DNA of 32,962 bases, from positions 1 to 32,962 of IMG/VR virus record IMGVR_UViG_3300029993_000021; one strand, given 5' to 3'. The notes under the pieces were generated by a model. The model was not told the DNA's origin, ran no database searches, and saw nothing but the letters and a program-made list of their open reading frames with translations. Made by a program: the position numbers and the translations under genes. Below, one piece after another: positions 20,424 through 26,754 of the stretch. Position 1 is the first letter of the stretch. Each line of letters starts with the position of its first letter. The DNA is from a virus.

Positions 20424-20902
20424 GCGTGACTCGCCGCGGGCTGCGCCTGCCATCGAGCATGGCCGACCAGTTCAAGCCGGGCAGCGTACGCGCTGGCGTG
20501 CTATCCGGTGCGACGTATCCGGCTGCCGTGCTGACCAACGCGGCCACAGGCGAGAAGCGCCCGGATCCGCGCGCCGGCATGCCGGTAGCGCTCATTGCCG
20601 CCGCGCTCGAATACGGCGAGGGGCAGAATCATCCGCGACCCTTCATGTCGACCACGTTTGCCAAAGAGTCCAGCACCTGGGCCAACGCGTTCACGACGCT
20701 ACTAAAGAACGGCGAAGGCGCCGAGTCGGCGCTGGGCACGGTGGGCCAGGTGATGAAAGAGGACGTGCGCGCTACTGTGCTCGAATGGCCGGCAGATAAC
20801 GCCGAGTCGTGGGCCGAGTTCAAGGGCTTTTCACATGGTTTGATTCTGACCGGACACCTGTCAAACTCCATCGAGTCCGAAGTGGCCATGGGGAAAGACT
20901 AA
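20420..20902 (+). CDS. HK97 gp10-like neck / tail completion protein
   Basis: This 160-residue protein carries 'ALIAAALEYGEGQNHPRPFMSTTFAKES', the 'EYG-.-HPRPFM' signature of gp10/virion-morphogenesis proteins that join head and tail, followed by 'TGHLSNSIESEV' at the end. The GTG start at 20420 overlaps the previous TGA. Its TAA overlaps the HNH endonuclease ATG. Confidence 0.8.
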   Translation: MSVTRRGLRLPSSMADQFKPGSVRAGVLSGATYPAAVLTNAATGEKRPDPRAGMPVALIAAALEYGEGQNHPRPFMSTTFAKESSTWANAFTTLLKNGEGAESALGTVGQVMKEDVRATVLEWPADNAESWAEFKGFSHGLILTGHLSNSIESEVAMGKD

Positions 20903-21465
20903 TGGAGCAGTGGAAGCCGGTTGTAGGGTTTGAAAGTCAATACGACGTGAGCAACCGGGGTCGCGTGCGGCGGCGCGCTCGCACTGTTATGCGCAGCACA
21001 GGCGCCAGTTACAAGGTGTCCGAGAAAGTATTGTCGCCCGTGACTTACGGGCACAAACGTCTTTATCTGGGTATCGGATTCAAAGTCGCGCCCAAAACTA
21101 GCCGTGTGTTTGGCGTGCATCGTTTGGTAGCTGAGGCGTTTTTGCCGAATCCCGAACAGTGGCCTGACGTTAATCACAAGAACCTCGACAAGCTGGACAA
21201 CCGCGTCGAAAACTTGGAATGGTGCACCAAAGTAGCGAACCAAGAACATGCAGCAAAACGCGGTCGTTTCCACGGTCGAACCAATCCCAACGCGCGTTAT
21301 AAGCTGCAGCCCGAACAGGTTGATGCGATCCAAGCGCAATTGGCTGCGGGCGCTTCGCAAGCGTTACTAGCGGCCGAATATGGCGTTTCGCGCACAATGA
21401 TCAGCATGATCAAGACAGGCCGGACTTGGGCGCAGCCTGCCGAGGTGTACGCACATGTCGTGTGA
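20902..21465 (+). CDS. HNH homing endonuclease (NUMOD4 + HNH_3)
   Basis: This 187-residue protein has an N-terminal NUMOD4 domain ('EQWKPVVGFESQYDVSNRGRVRR', residues 2-24), an HNH domain with 'HRLVAEAFLPNP', 'DVNHKNLDKLDNRVENLEWCT' in pieces (about 73-113), and a C-terminal helix-turn-helix ('LLAAEYGVSRTMISMIKTG', about 153-172). It is a free-standing intron-less homing endonuclease, cutting near its own locus in related phages. ATG 20902 overlaps the TAA of the neck gene, so it is inserted cleanly between late genes. Confidence 0.9.
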   Translation: MEQWKPVVGFESQYDVSNRGRVRRRARTVMRSTGASYKVSEKVLSPVTYGHKRLYLGIGFKVAPKTSRVFGVHRLVAEAFLPNPEQWPDVNHKNLDKLDNRVENLEWCTKVANQEHAAKRGRFHGRTNPNARYKLQPEQVDAIQAQLAAGASQALLAAEYGVSRTMISMIKTGRTWAQPAEVYAHVV

Positions 21466-21474
21466 GGTGCGCTA

Positions 21475-21906
21475 ATGGGGTTTTTTCTCAACATGCACGA
21501 CATCGTGCGCGGGGCGATTACGTCGGTCAATGACGACGTGCCGGCCATGTGGTACAGCTCCACGGGCTACACCAACAACCAGGGCATTCTGACGCCGACA
21601 TTCACCACGTTAGCCATCACAGTGCAGGTCCAGGCGAAGGACCACAGCGGGCGGGTGCACGACCGCGCGCTGAACTACTCCACCGACTTCACGACCGTCT
21701 ACGCGTACGGCAACCTGGCCGACATGAGCCGGCCCGACGGCCAAGGCGGCGACATCCTCAACATTGGCGGCGAGTGGTGGTACATCAGTCGCGTGAATGA
21801 GTGGTGGCCCACCTGGTGCAGCGTGGAAGTCTCCCGGCAGGTCAACGCCACTACGCTCGCGCAGCTGCAAGCGCTGATCGCCAACGGCACGGTACCTGCG
21901 CCATGA
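21475..21906 (+). CDS. Phage neck/head completion protein
   Basis: This 143-residue protein has 'MHDIVRGAITSVNDDVPAMWYSSTG' near the start and 'ILNIGGEWWYISRVNEWWPTWCSVEVSRQV' near the end, the latter typical of head-completion/stopper proteins. ATG 21475 or ATG 21493 may be used. Position between the gp10-like and tail terminator genes supports a neck role. Overlaps the next gene by ATGA. Confidence 0.7.
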   Translation: MGFFLNMHDIVRGAITSVNDDVPAMWYSSTGYTNNQGILTPTFTTLAITVQVQAKDHSGRVHDRALNYSTDFTTVYAYGNLADMSRPDGQGGDILNIGGEWWYISRVNEWWPTWCSVEVSRQVNATTLAQLQALIANGTVPAP

Positions 21907-22439
21907 GTGCGGTAGCGACTCTTAGCGCCCGTGAGGATGTCGTGTTCAACGGCGTGTGGCAGTGGATCGTGCAGCTGCTGGACGTGCCCGATCAGGCCAG
22001 CGTGTTCAAGTCCAACCCGAACATGGCCGCGACGCCCGTGGGCACCTATGCGGTGATCCAGCCAGGCGTGCGCCTACGCCAGAACCAGGGCGTGCGCACC
22101 TACGACCCCGTTGGTGGCTTCCAGATCGTGGAACGCTCCACGACCTACTACTACCAGGTGGATTGCTACGGGCCGCTCGCGCCCGATTGGGCCGATACCT
22201 TCGCCATCGCCTGGCGCTCGCTGTGGGGCTGCGACAACAACGCCGCATCGGCTGTTTTCACACCGCTTTACGCCGACGAGCCCGTGCAGTTGAACTTTGC
22301 CAACGGCGAGCAGATGTACGAGCAGCGCTTTATGATCAAGTTATACGCGCAAGTCAGTCAGACCGTGTCGCTGCCGCAGGATTTCTTCACCGAAGTGCCG
22401 CCCACAACCCTCATCGTGGCGGACAACTTGCCGCCCTGA
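21903..22439 (+). CDS. Tail terminator / neck protein (LIC_12616-like)
   Basis: This 178-residue protein contains 'MAATPVGTYAVIQPGVRLRQNQGVRTYDP', 'ERSTTYYYQVDCYGPLAPDWADTFAIAWRSLWGC' in pieces, and 'YADEPVQLNFANGEQMYEQRFMIKLYAQ', as in the LIC_12616 type of tail terminator proteins. It would cap the tail tube and join the neck. The sheath gene follows after a short gap with a promoter. Confidence 0.75.
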   Translation: MSAVATLSAREDVVFNGVWQWIVQLLDVPDQASVFKSNPNMAATPVGTYAVIQPGVRLRQNQGVRTYDPVGGFQIVERSTTYYYQVDCYGPLAPDWADTFAIAWRSLWGCDNNAASAVFTPLYADEPVQLNFANGEQMYEQRFMIKLYAQVSQTVSLPQDFFTEVPPTTLIVADNLPP

Positions 22440-22452
22440 TTTGCTATAGAAT
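22440..22452 (+). promoter_or_regulatory. Extended -10 promoter before the tail sheath
   Basis: TTTGCTATAGAAT has the TG-n-TAT arrangement of the other rightward promoters (TTTGATATGCT), with TATAGA at 22445-22450. It lies 36 bases before the sheath GTG and would boost expression of sheath and tube, which are needed in many copies. No convincing -35. Confidence 0.55.
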
Positions 22453-22485
22453 CCCTCTCGCAACCCTTTTCCTGGAGCCCGACCC

Positions 22486-23973
22486 GTGACTATCCCTATT
22501 AGCAAGAAAGTGCAGGTGCTGCCGGGTGTCGTCCCGGGTGGCGGCGCGGGCTCCAGCCAGAACGGCCTGGTGGTGACGCAAGACCCTTCCGTGCCGCCCG
22601 GCCAGGTGCTCGACCTGACCAGCGCACTAGCTGTGTCCAACTGGTTCGGCCCCGCCGCGCCGGAAACCACACTGGCCAACAACTATTTCCCGGGCATCGT
22701 CAACGGTGGCCAGCTGCCGTTCGATTTGAAGTTCGTGGGCTACGCGCTGACGGCAGCCCCGGCCGGCGTGTATGGCGCCTCGACGGCGAACCTGACCCTA
22801 GCCGCGCTGCAGAGCCTGACCGGCACGCTGATCGTGACCACGGCCGCGCTGCATACCTCCACGACCATCAACCTGGCCGCGGCCACCAGCTTCGCCAACG
22901 CGGCGACGATCATGCTGGCGGCCTTCACCTCGCCCGACTTCACGATCGCCTACGACGCACAGCGCCAGCGCTTCACGCTGACCACGACGGCCACCGGTCC
23001 GACGGCCGTGTGTTCGCCCATCACCGGCACGCTGGCGACCGCTGTCGGCCTCTCGGCGGGCGTGGGCGCGTTCAATCAGGCGACCGGTGCGGCCGCTGAC
23101 ACGCCCGCCTCGGTGATGAACCGCGCGATCAGCCAGACGACCAACTGGATGACCTTCACGACCAGCTACGCGGCCGTGATTGCCGACCGTCTGGCCTATG
23201 CCGCATGGAATAGCGGGCAGAACTTCCAGTATGCCTACATGGCCTGGGATACCGAAGCGGCCTCGATCGTGCCAAACAACGCCGTCTCGTTCGGCGCGCA
23301 GGTGTTCGCGCAGCCCTATCAGGGCACGGCGCCGCTCTACGGTGGTGTCGACACGGCCGGCGCCTCGATGGGTTGGGCGGCTTCCATCAACTTCAGTGTT
23401 CAGAACGGTCGTACGAACTACGATTCGCGCCAGTTCGTCGCCGGCACGGCGGCCACGGTGACCGATAAGCCCACCTCCGATGCGCTCGACTCGAACCACT
23501 ACAGCTATATCGGCGCGTTTGCCAATGCGGCCAACAATTTCACCACGTCGGTAAACGGCTACCTGTCCGGCTCGTTCCTGTGGCTCGACACCTACGTCGA
23601 CCAGATTTATCTCAACCGCCAGATTCAGCTCGCGCTCTACCAGGCGCTGATCAATTACAACTCGATCCCATACAACCAGGACGGCTACACAGAGCTTTAT
23701 AGCGCGGTGCGCGACGTGGCCAACCAGGGCGTCGTCTCGGGCATCATCCGCCAGGGTGTGACGCTGTCGGAGAGCCAGCAGAACCAGGTGGACGCCCAGG
23801 CTGGCCGGACCATCAGCACGACGCTGCAGACGCAGGGCTGGTATTGTCTGTTCGGCGACCCGGCCAACGTTGCGCAGGCACGTCAGAATCGCACCAGCCC
23901 GGCGGCTACCTTCTGGTACACAGATGGCGGCTCGATTCAGCAGATCACCATCAACTCCACCGCGGTCATTTAA
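22486..23973 (+). CDS. Tail sheath protein, DUF3383 family
   Basis: This 495-residue protein starts with 'MTIPISKKVQVLPGVVPGGG' and shows the DUF3383 sheath arrangement: 'DLTSALAVSNWFGPAAPETTLANNYF', an inserted Ala/Thr-rich domain (about 80-210), 'YAYMAWDTEAASI', 'SMGWAASINFSVQNGRTNYDSRQF', 'GYLSGSFLWLDTYVDQIYLNRQIQLALYQAL' in pieces and a C-terminal 'VAQARQNRTSP'. The contractile sheath shows that the virion is a myovirus. GTG start with CTGGAG upstream. Confidence 0.92.
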   Translation: MTIPISKKVQVLPGVVPGGGAGSSQNGLVVTQDPSVPPGQVLDLTSALAVSNWFGPAAPETTLANNYFPGIVNGGQLPFDLKFVGYALTAAPAGVYGASTANLTLAALQSLTGTLIVTTAALHTSTTINLAAATSFANAATIMLAAFTSPDFTIAYDAQRQRFTLTTTATGPTAVCSPITGTLATAVGLSAGVGAFNQATGAAADTPASVMNRAISQTTNWMTFTTSYAAVIADRLAYAAWNSGQNFQYAYMAWDTEAASIVPNNAVSFGAQVFAQPYQGTAPLYGGVDTAGASMGWAASINFSVQNGRTNYDSRQFVAGTAATVTDKPTSDALDSNHYSYIGAFANAANNFTTSVNGYLSGSFLWLDTYVDQIYLNRQIQLALYQALINYNSIPYNQDGYTELYSAVRDVANQGVVSGIIRQGVTLSESQQNQVDAQAGRTISTTLQTQGWYCLFGDPANVAQARQNRTSPAATFWYTDGGSIQQITINSTAVI

Positions 23974-23982
23974 GGAACCGAC

Positions 23983-24414
23983 ATGGCAGGCACACTCACT
24001 GTTGCTAACTCGGTCCTCGCGATGACGACCGAGGCGCTATTCCCACAGGCCCAGCGCCTGCAGGGTTACGGCGCGGATGACGCTTTCGACTTTGAAAATG
24101 TTGAAAACGGAGAGTATTCGATGGGGATCGACGGCCAGCTGTCGGCGGGTTTCGTGTTTAACGAAATCCCCCTCGGCATCACCTTGAAGGCGGACAGCGC
24201 GTCACTGTCGCTGTTTGAGCAGATTTACCAGTACGAGGTGACCAACCGCACCAAGCTGGGGCAGAACCTGACCATTACGCTGCCGGCGGTGTCCAAGCGC
24301 TACGACCTGACGGGAGGCTTCATGCGTCGATACAAGGCGCCGAGCGGCAAGAAGATACTGCAGCCTGGTGTGGTGGAGTTCGTATTCGCTCGCCTGACGG
24401 TCAGCGCACTGTAA
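23983..24414 (+). CDS. Tail tube protein (DUF3277/phiTE type)
   Basis: This 143-residue protein has 'FDFENVENGEYSMGIDGQLSAG', 'LKADSASLSLFEQIYQYE', 'GQNLTITLPAVSKRYDLTGGFM' and a C-terminal 'GVVEFVFARLTVSAL', matching inner tail tube proteins of DUF3277 type. It follows the sheath by 9 bases with AAGGAA upstream. The tail tube carries DNA into the cell. Confidence 0.85.
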   Translation: MAGTLTVANSVLAMTTEALFPQAQRLQGYGADDAFDFENVENGEYSMGIDGQLSAGFVFNEIPLGITLKADSASLSLFEQIYQYEVTNRTKLGQNLTITLPAVSKRYDLTGGFMRRYKAPSGKKILQPGVVEFVFARLTVSAL

Positions 24415-24416
24415 CC

Positions 24417-25007
24417 ATGGCAGCGCCCACGGCCGCTGGTGTGATGTTCACGCATGGCGGCCGTGTGCTGTGGCTCAAGCGTCGCCCGTCTGCAGTACAG
24501 GGTGGGCGCTGGGGCTTTCCTGGCGGCACGATCGAGCAGGGCGAGTCGGCCGAGCAGACCGCGCGGCGCGAGACCAAAGCAGAAATCGGGCTCGATTACA
24601 CCGGCCCGCTGACACCATTGTTCACAACCAAGGACGGCTTTGCGTGTTTCGGTGCGGCGCTACCTGATGCGTTCGTGCCGGATTTGAACGACGAGCATAC
24701 GGCATCGCGCTGGGCCGGCTTTGACGATCTGCCCGAGCCGGTCATCCCTTCCACCCTTACAGAGCTAGCCGATATGCCCCTCATCGAAGGCAAGAGCGAT
24801 AAAGCCCGCTCGGAAAACATCAAGACCGAAATTAAAGAGGGTGGCAAGGCCCCCAAGCAGGCCGAGGCGATCGCCTACAGCGTACAGCGCAAGGCCGGCG
24901 GCAAGGATTCCAAGGGCGCGAAGGACGGCTACGACGTGCAGGCCGCACTCATGGCGCTCACGGGCATCGCGGATGGCTACATGGCGCAGGACCGCAAGCG
25001 CAAATAA
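24417..25007 (+). CDS. NUDIX hydrolase with C-terminal phage extension
   Basis: This 196-residue protein has a NUDIX box at 37-59: 'GGTIEQGESAEQTARRETKA' followed by EIGL. Compared with G-x5-E-x7-RE-U-x-EE-x-GU, one of the paired Glu residues is Ala (position 55); Glu43, Glu52 and Glu56 remain. Residues about 118-165 carry 'DKARSENIKTEIKEGGKAP' and 'QAEAIAYSVQRKAG', a helical segment seen attached to various phage proteins. It may hydrolyse a nucleoside diphosphate derivative. Its place, directly after the tail tube and before the terminator, is unusual. AAC precedes the ATG just after the tube stop, so coupling is likely. Confidence 0.85.
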   Translation: MAAPTAAGVMFTHGGRVLWLKRRPSAVQGGRWGFPGGTIEQGESAEQTARRETKAEIGLDYTGPLTPLFTTKDGFACFGAALPDAFVPDLNDEHTASRWAGFDDLPEPVIPSTLTELADMPLIEGKSDKARSENIKTEIKEGGKAPKQAEAIAYSVQRKAGGKDSKGAKDGYDVQAALMALTGIADGYMAQDRKRK

Positions 25008-25033
25008 GAAAGGGCCGCGTGAGCGGCCCTTTC
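25008..25033 (+). terminator. Terminator closing the rightward late operon
   Basis: GAAAGGGCCGC and GCGGCCCTTTC pair perfectly (11 base pairs) around GTGA, with GTTTCGT after. It begins at the NUDIX stop and lies between converging transcription units, so it may work in both directions. Confidence 0.85.
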
Positions 25034-25054
25034 GTTTCGTGTCTGCGAATCTGA

Positions 25055-25231
25055 CTAAAGCTCGAAGTTCGTCAGGGCCAGCAGCAGTGCGACGGTAAAG
25101 AGAATGCCTGCGGCCGTGTTGATCGCTCCGCGCGACACCCGACCTGAACGCCCGTGCTGGTGCGCAGCGGTAGCCACGTTAAGCATGATCAGGATGAAAA
25201 GCGCCCAACGTACCGGTTCCCAGGTAGTCAT
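25055..25231 (-). CDS. 58-residue two-span membrane protein
   Basis: Read on the minus strand from ATG 25231 to TAG 25057-25055. Two hydrophobic segments, about residues 9-22 (WALFILIMLNVATA) and 38-53 (NTAAGILFTVALLLAL), flank a basic loop (HGRSGRVSRG). It ends NFEL. The gene lies 3 bases after the stop of the preceding leftward gene. It is probably a membrane protein of the early region, such as a superinfection-exclusion or host-takeover factor; the sequence alone does not say. Confidence 0.6.
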   Translation of the reverse strand: MTTWEPVRWALFILIMLNVATAAHQHGRSGRVSRGAINTAAGILFTVALLLALTNFEL

Positions 25232-25234
25232 GGC

Positions 25235-25876
25235 TTAGCCTCCCGCCAGCTGCGTAGCCTTCCAGGCCATCGCCGCACGGTGACGGCTCACCTGCTCGGG
25301 CGTGTGGCCGGCGATGTTGGCCGGCACGTCGGCCAGCTGCATCGTCTCGTTATAGGTCGGGAAGCCGTGCTTGGCGATGAAGTCGCGGCCTTCATTGATA
25401 TGCGCCAGGCGGTCAGCGCCGTCGAACAGCGCAGCCATTTCGGCAATCTCCGCACGGGCCTGGCCGCCATTTGACGCCACGGCGGGTTCCGCTTTGAGAT
25501 TGTCCAGCGGGCTCGTCTGCGGGACGCTAGGCTCGTCGCCCGTCTCGGTGGCTACCACAATAGCGGCCGCCGACTGCGCGGCCTTCTCGGCCTCAATCTC
25601 GGCCTTGGTGCGGCGCTTGCGTTTGGCCGGCTCGGGAGTGTGGCCGCTGGTAGCGGGCTCAGGCACGCCATCGTCGGGCAGGTTGTCGACGTCACGCAAC
25701 GCAGTCTCGGCAGCGCGGTCGAATTGGCCAGATTCGGTTAGGTCTTTCACGAATTGCTCACTGCCACGCAGGGTAATTTCCCCGCAGGTCAGCTCTGCGA
25801 TGGTGTCACGGCGCACATAGCCCATGGCCTTGAGCATGTCGTTCAGTTCATCTAGATTGTTGAAAATCAGTTGCAT
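25235..25876 (-). CDS. Early-region protein with basic linker, function unknown
   Basis: This 213-residue protein has an N-terminal small domain ('LIFNNLDELNDMLKAMGYVR', 'ELTCGEITLRGSEQFVKDL'), a disordered middle with a basic 'PAKRKRRTKAEIEAEKAA' (about 83-100), and a C-terminal helical domain ('LAHINEGRDFIAKHGFPTYNE', 'HTPEQVSRHRAAMAWKA'). Similar layouts occur in phage replication accessory proteins, but no family is certain. CGGAGAA precedes the ATG; the leader carries CCCACCACC. Confidence 0.65.
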   Translation of the reverse strand: MQLIFNNLDELNDMLKAMGYVRRDTIAELTCGEITLRGSEQFVKDLTESGQFDRAAETALRDVDNLPDDGVPEPATSGHTPEPAKRKRRTKAEIEAEKAAQSAAAIVVATETGDEPSVPQTSPLDNLKAEPAVASNGGQARAEIAEMAALFDGADRLAHINEGRDFIAKHGFPTYNETMQLADVPANIAGHTPEQVSRHRAAMAWKATQLAGG

Positions 25877-25903
25877 GGTGTTCTCCGGTGGTGGGGTGAG
25901 GGT

Positions 25904-26194
25904 TTAGCGGGCAGCGCGCTGTGCGCTACGGATGGACTGCAGGTTACGCATCTGGACCAGGCGGGCACGATGGCCCGTCTCGTCCTCGCGGATGGCCGCC
26001 TGGAGCTTGCCAACGCGCTCCAAGCCCATCTCGTTCGTGTTGCGCACGGTATAGATGGCCCGGCTGGACGTGCCAAGCAAGGCCGCCGCGCGCTCGATGC
26101 CCAGGGCGTCGGTCAAGTCGGTGACCGAAAACAGATCCAGCGGCAGGGTGTAATAGTCCTCGGGCTTGCGTTCCGAAGCGGCGGTCTTGGTCAT
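25904..26194 (-). CDS. Putative small helix-turn-helix regulator
   Basis: This 96-residue protein carries a helix-turn-helix-like segment 'DALGIERAAALLGTSSRAIYT' (29-49), followed by a helical basic tail. Such small proteins act as transcription regulators in phage early regions. It has its own candidate promoter at 26226-26255 and lies at the downstream part of the early operon. Confidence 0.65.
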   Translation of the reverse strand: MTKTAASERKPEDYYTLPLDLFSVTDLTDALGIERAAALLGTSSRAIYTVRNTNEMGLERVGKLQAAIREDETGHRARLVQMRNLQSIRSAQRAAR

Positions 26195-26225
26195 TGTCGG
26201 GCGTTCCGTTTGTATATGTGAGCGG

Positions 26226-26255
26226 AGTGTAACGCTAAACTTGCGGCGCGGTCAA
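26226..26255 (-). promoter_or_regulatory. Candidate promoter for the HTH gene
   Basis: On the minus strand TTGACC (26250-26255) is 18 bases before TACACT (26226-26231), or 17 before TTACAC. The -35 overlaps the stop codon of the preceding gene. The box GCCGCAAGTTTAGCG between the elements resembles boxes in other early leaders (GCCGCAAACT). Confidence 0.55.
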
Positions 26256-26638
26256 TCCGCGATGCGATAGGCAATGACATCTGCGGTATGGCCGGTATGC
26301 TGCCAATAAACAGCACCGGCTGAAATATTCTTAGTGACGCGACCGCTTCGGTACTGAATATCGACTCGCGTGGACGCTAGTGCGGGCAGGAACGAACCGC
26401 CGCGCCAATCGACCCAATGGCCGGCGACGGTCAATGTGGGCTTAGCGGCCTTGAGCGCGTCGGGGTGCTGCGCCCATTTGGCATAGCCGGCGAGCTGCTG
26501 CCAATCCTCGGCCGAGGCGCCATCGGTAGCCATCGCCACCAGGCGGCGTGCGATAGCCCGGGCGGCGATCTGTTCGGAAAGGGTCAGCGTGCCCCACTTG
26601 GCGCCGGCTTCCAGCGCGTCAATCATGGTGTTGCTCAT
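26252..26638 (-). CDS. Hypothetical early protein
   Basis: This 128-residue protein has a helical N-terminal half and a C-terminal beta-rich half with 'VDWRGGSFLPALASTRVDIQYRSGRVTKN' in pieces and 'DVIAYRIAD' at the end, an ending shared by many small phage proteins whose role is unknown. The leader contains TGTGGTGA twice (plus-strand reading, 26650-26657 and 26661-26668) and TTACACT. Confidence 0.65.
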   Translation of the reverse strand: MSNTMIDALEAGAKWGTLTLSEQIAARAIARRLVAMATDGASAEDWQQLAGYAKWAQHPDALKAAKPTLTVAGHWVDWRGGSFLPALASTRVDIQYRSGRVTKNISAGAVYWQHTGHTADVIAYRIAD

Positions 26639-26688
26639 ATCGGTCTGCCTGTGGTGATTGTGTGGTGAGTGTAATGGATAGTTGGTCT

Positions 26689-26754
26689 TTACGCCATAGC
26701 CGCCAGCACGCGCTGGCAGGCAGCGTCGGGGAGCATGATCGGCAGGCTATTCAT
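26689..26754 (-). CDS. Possible 21-residue peptide coupled to DNA polymerase
   Basis: ATG 26754 overlaps the polymerase TGA as ATGA and is preceded by GAAAGGAT. The product (MNSLPIMLPDAACQRVLAAM and one Ala) is too short to classify. The coupling is the only support. Confidence 0.3.
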   Translation of the reverse strand: MNSLPIMLPDAACQRVLAAMA

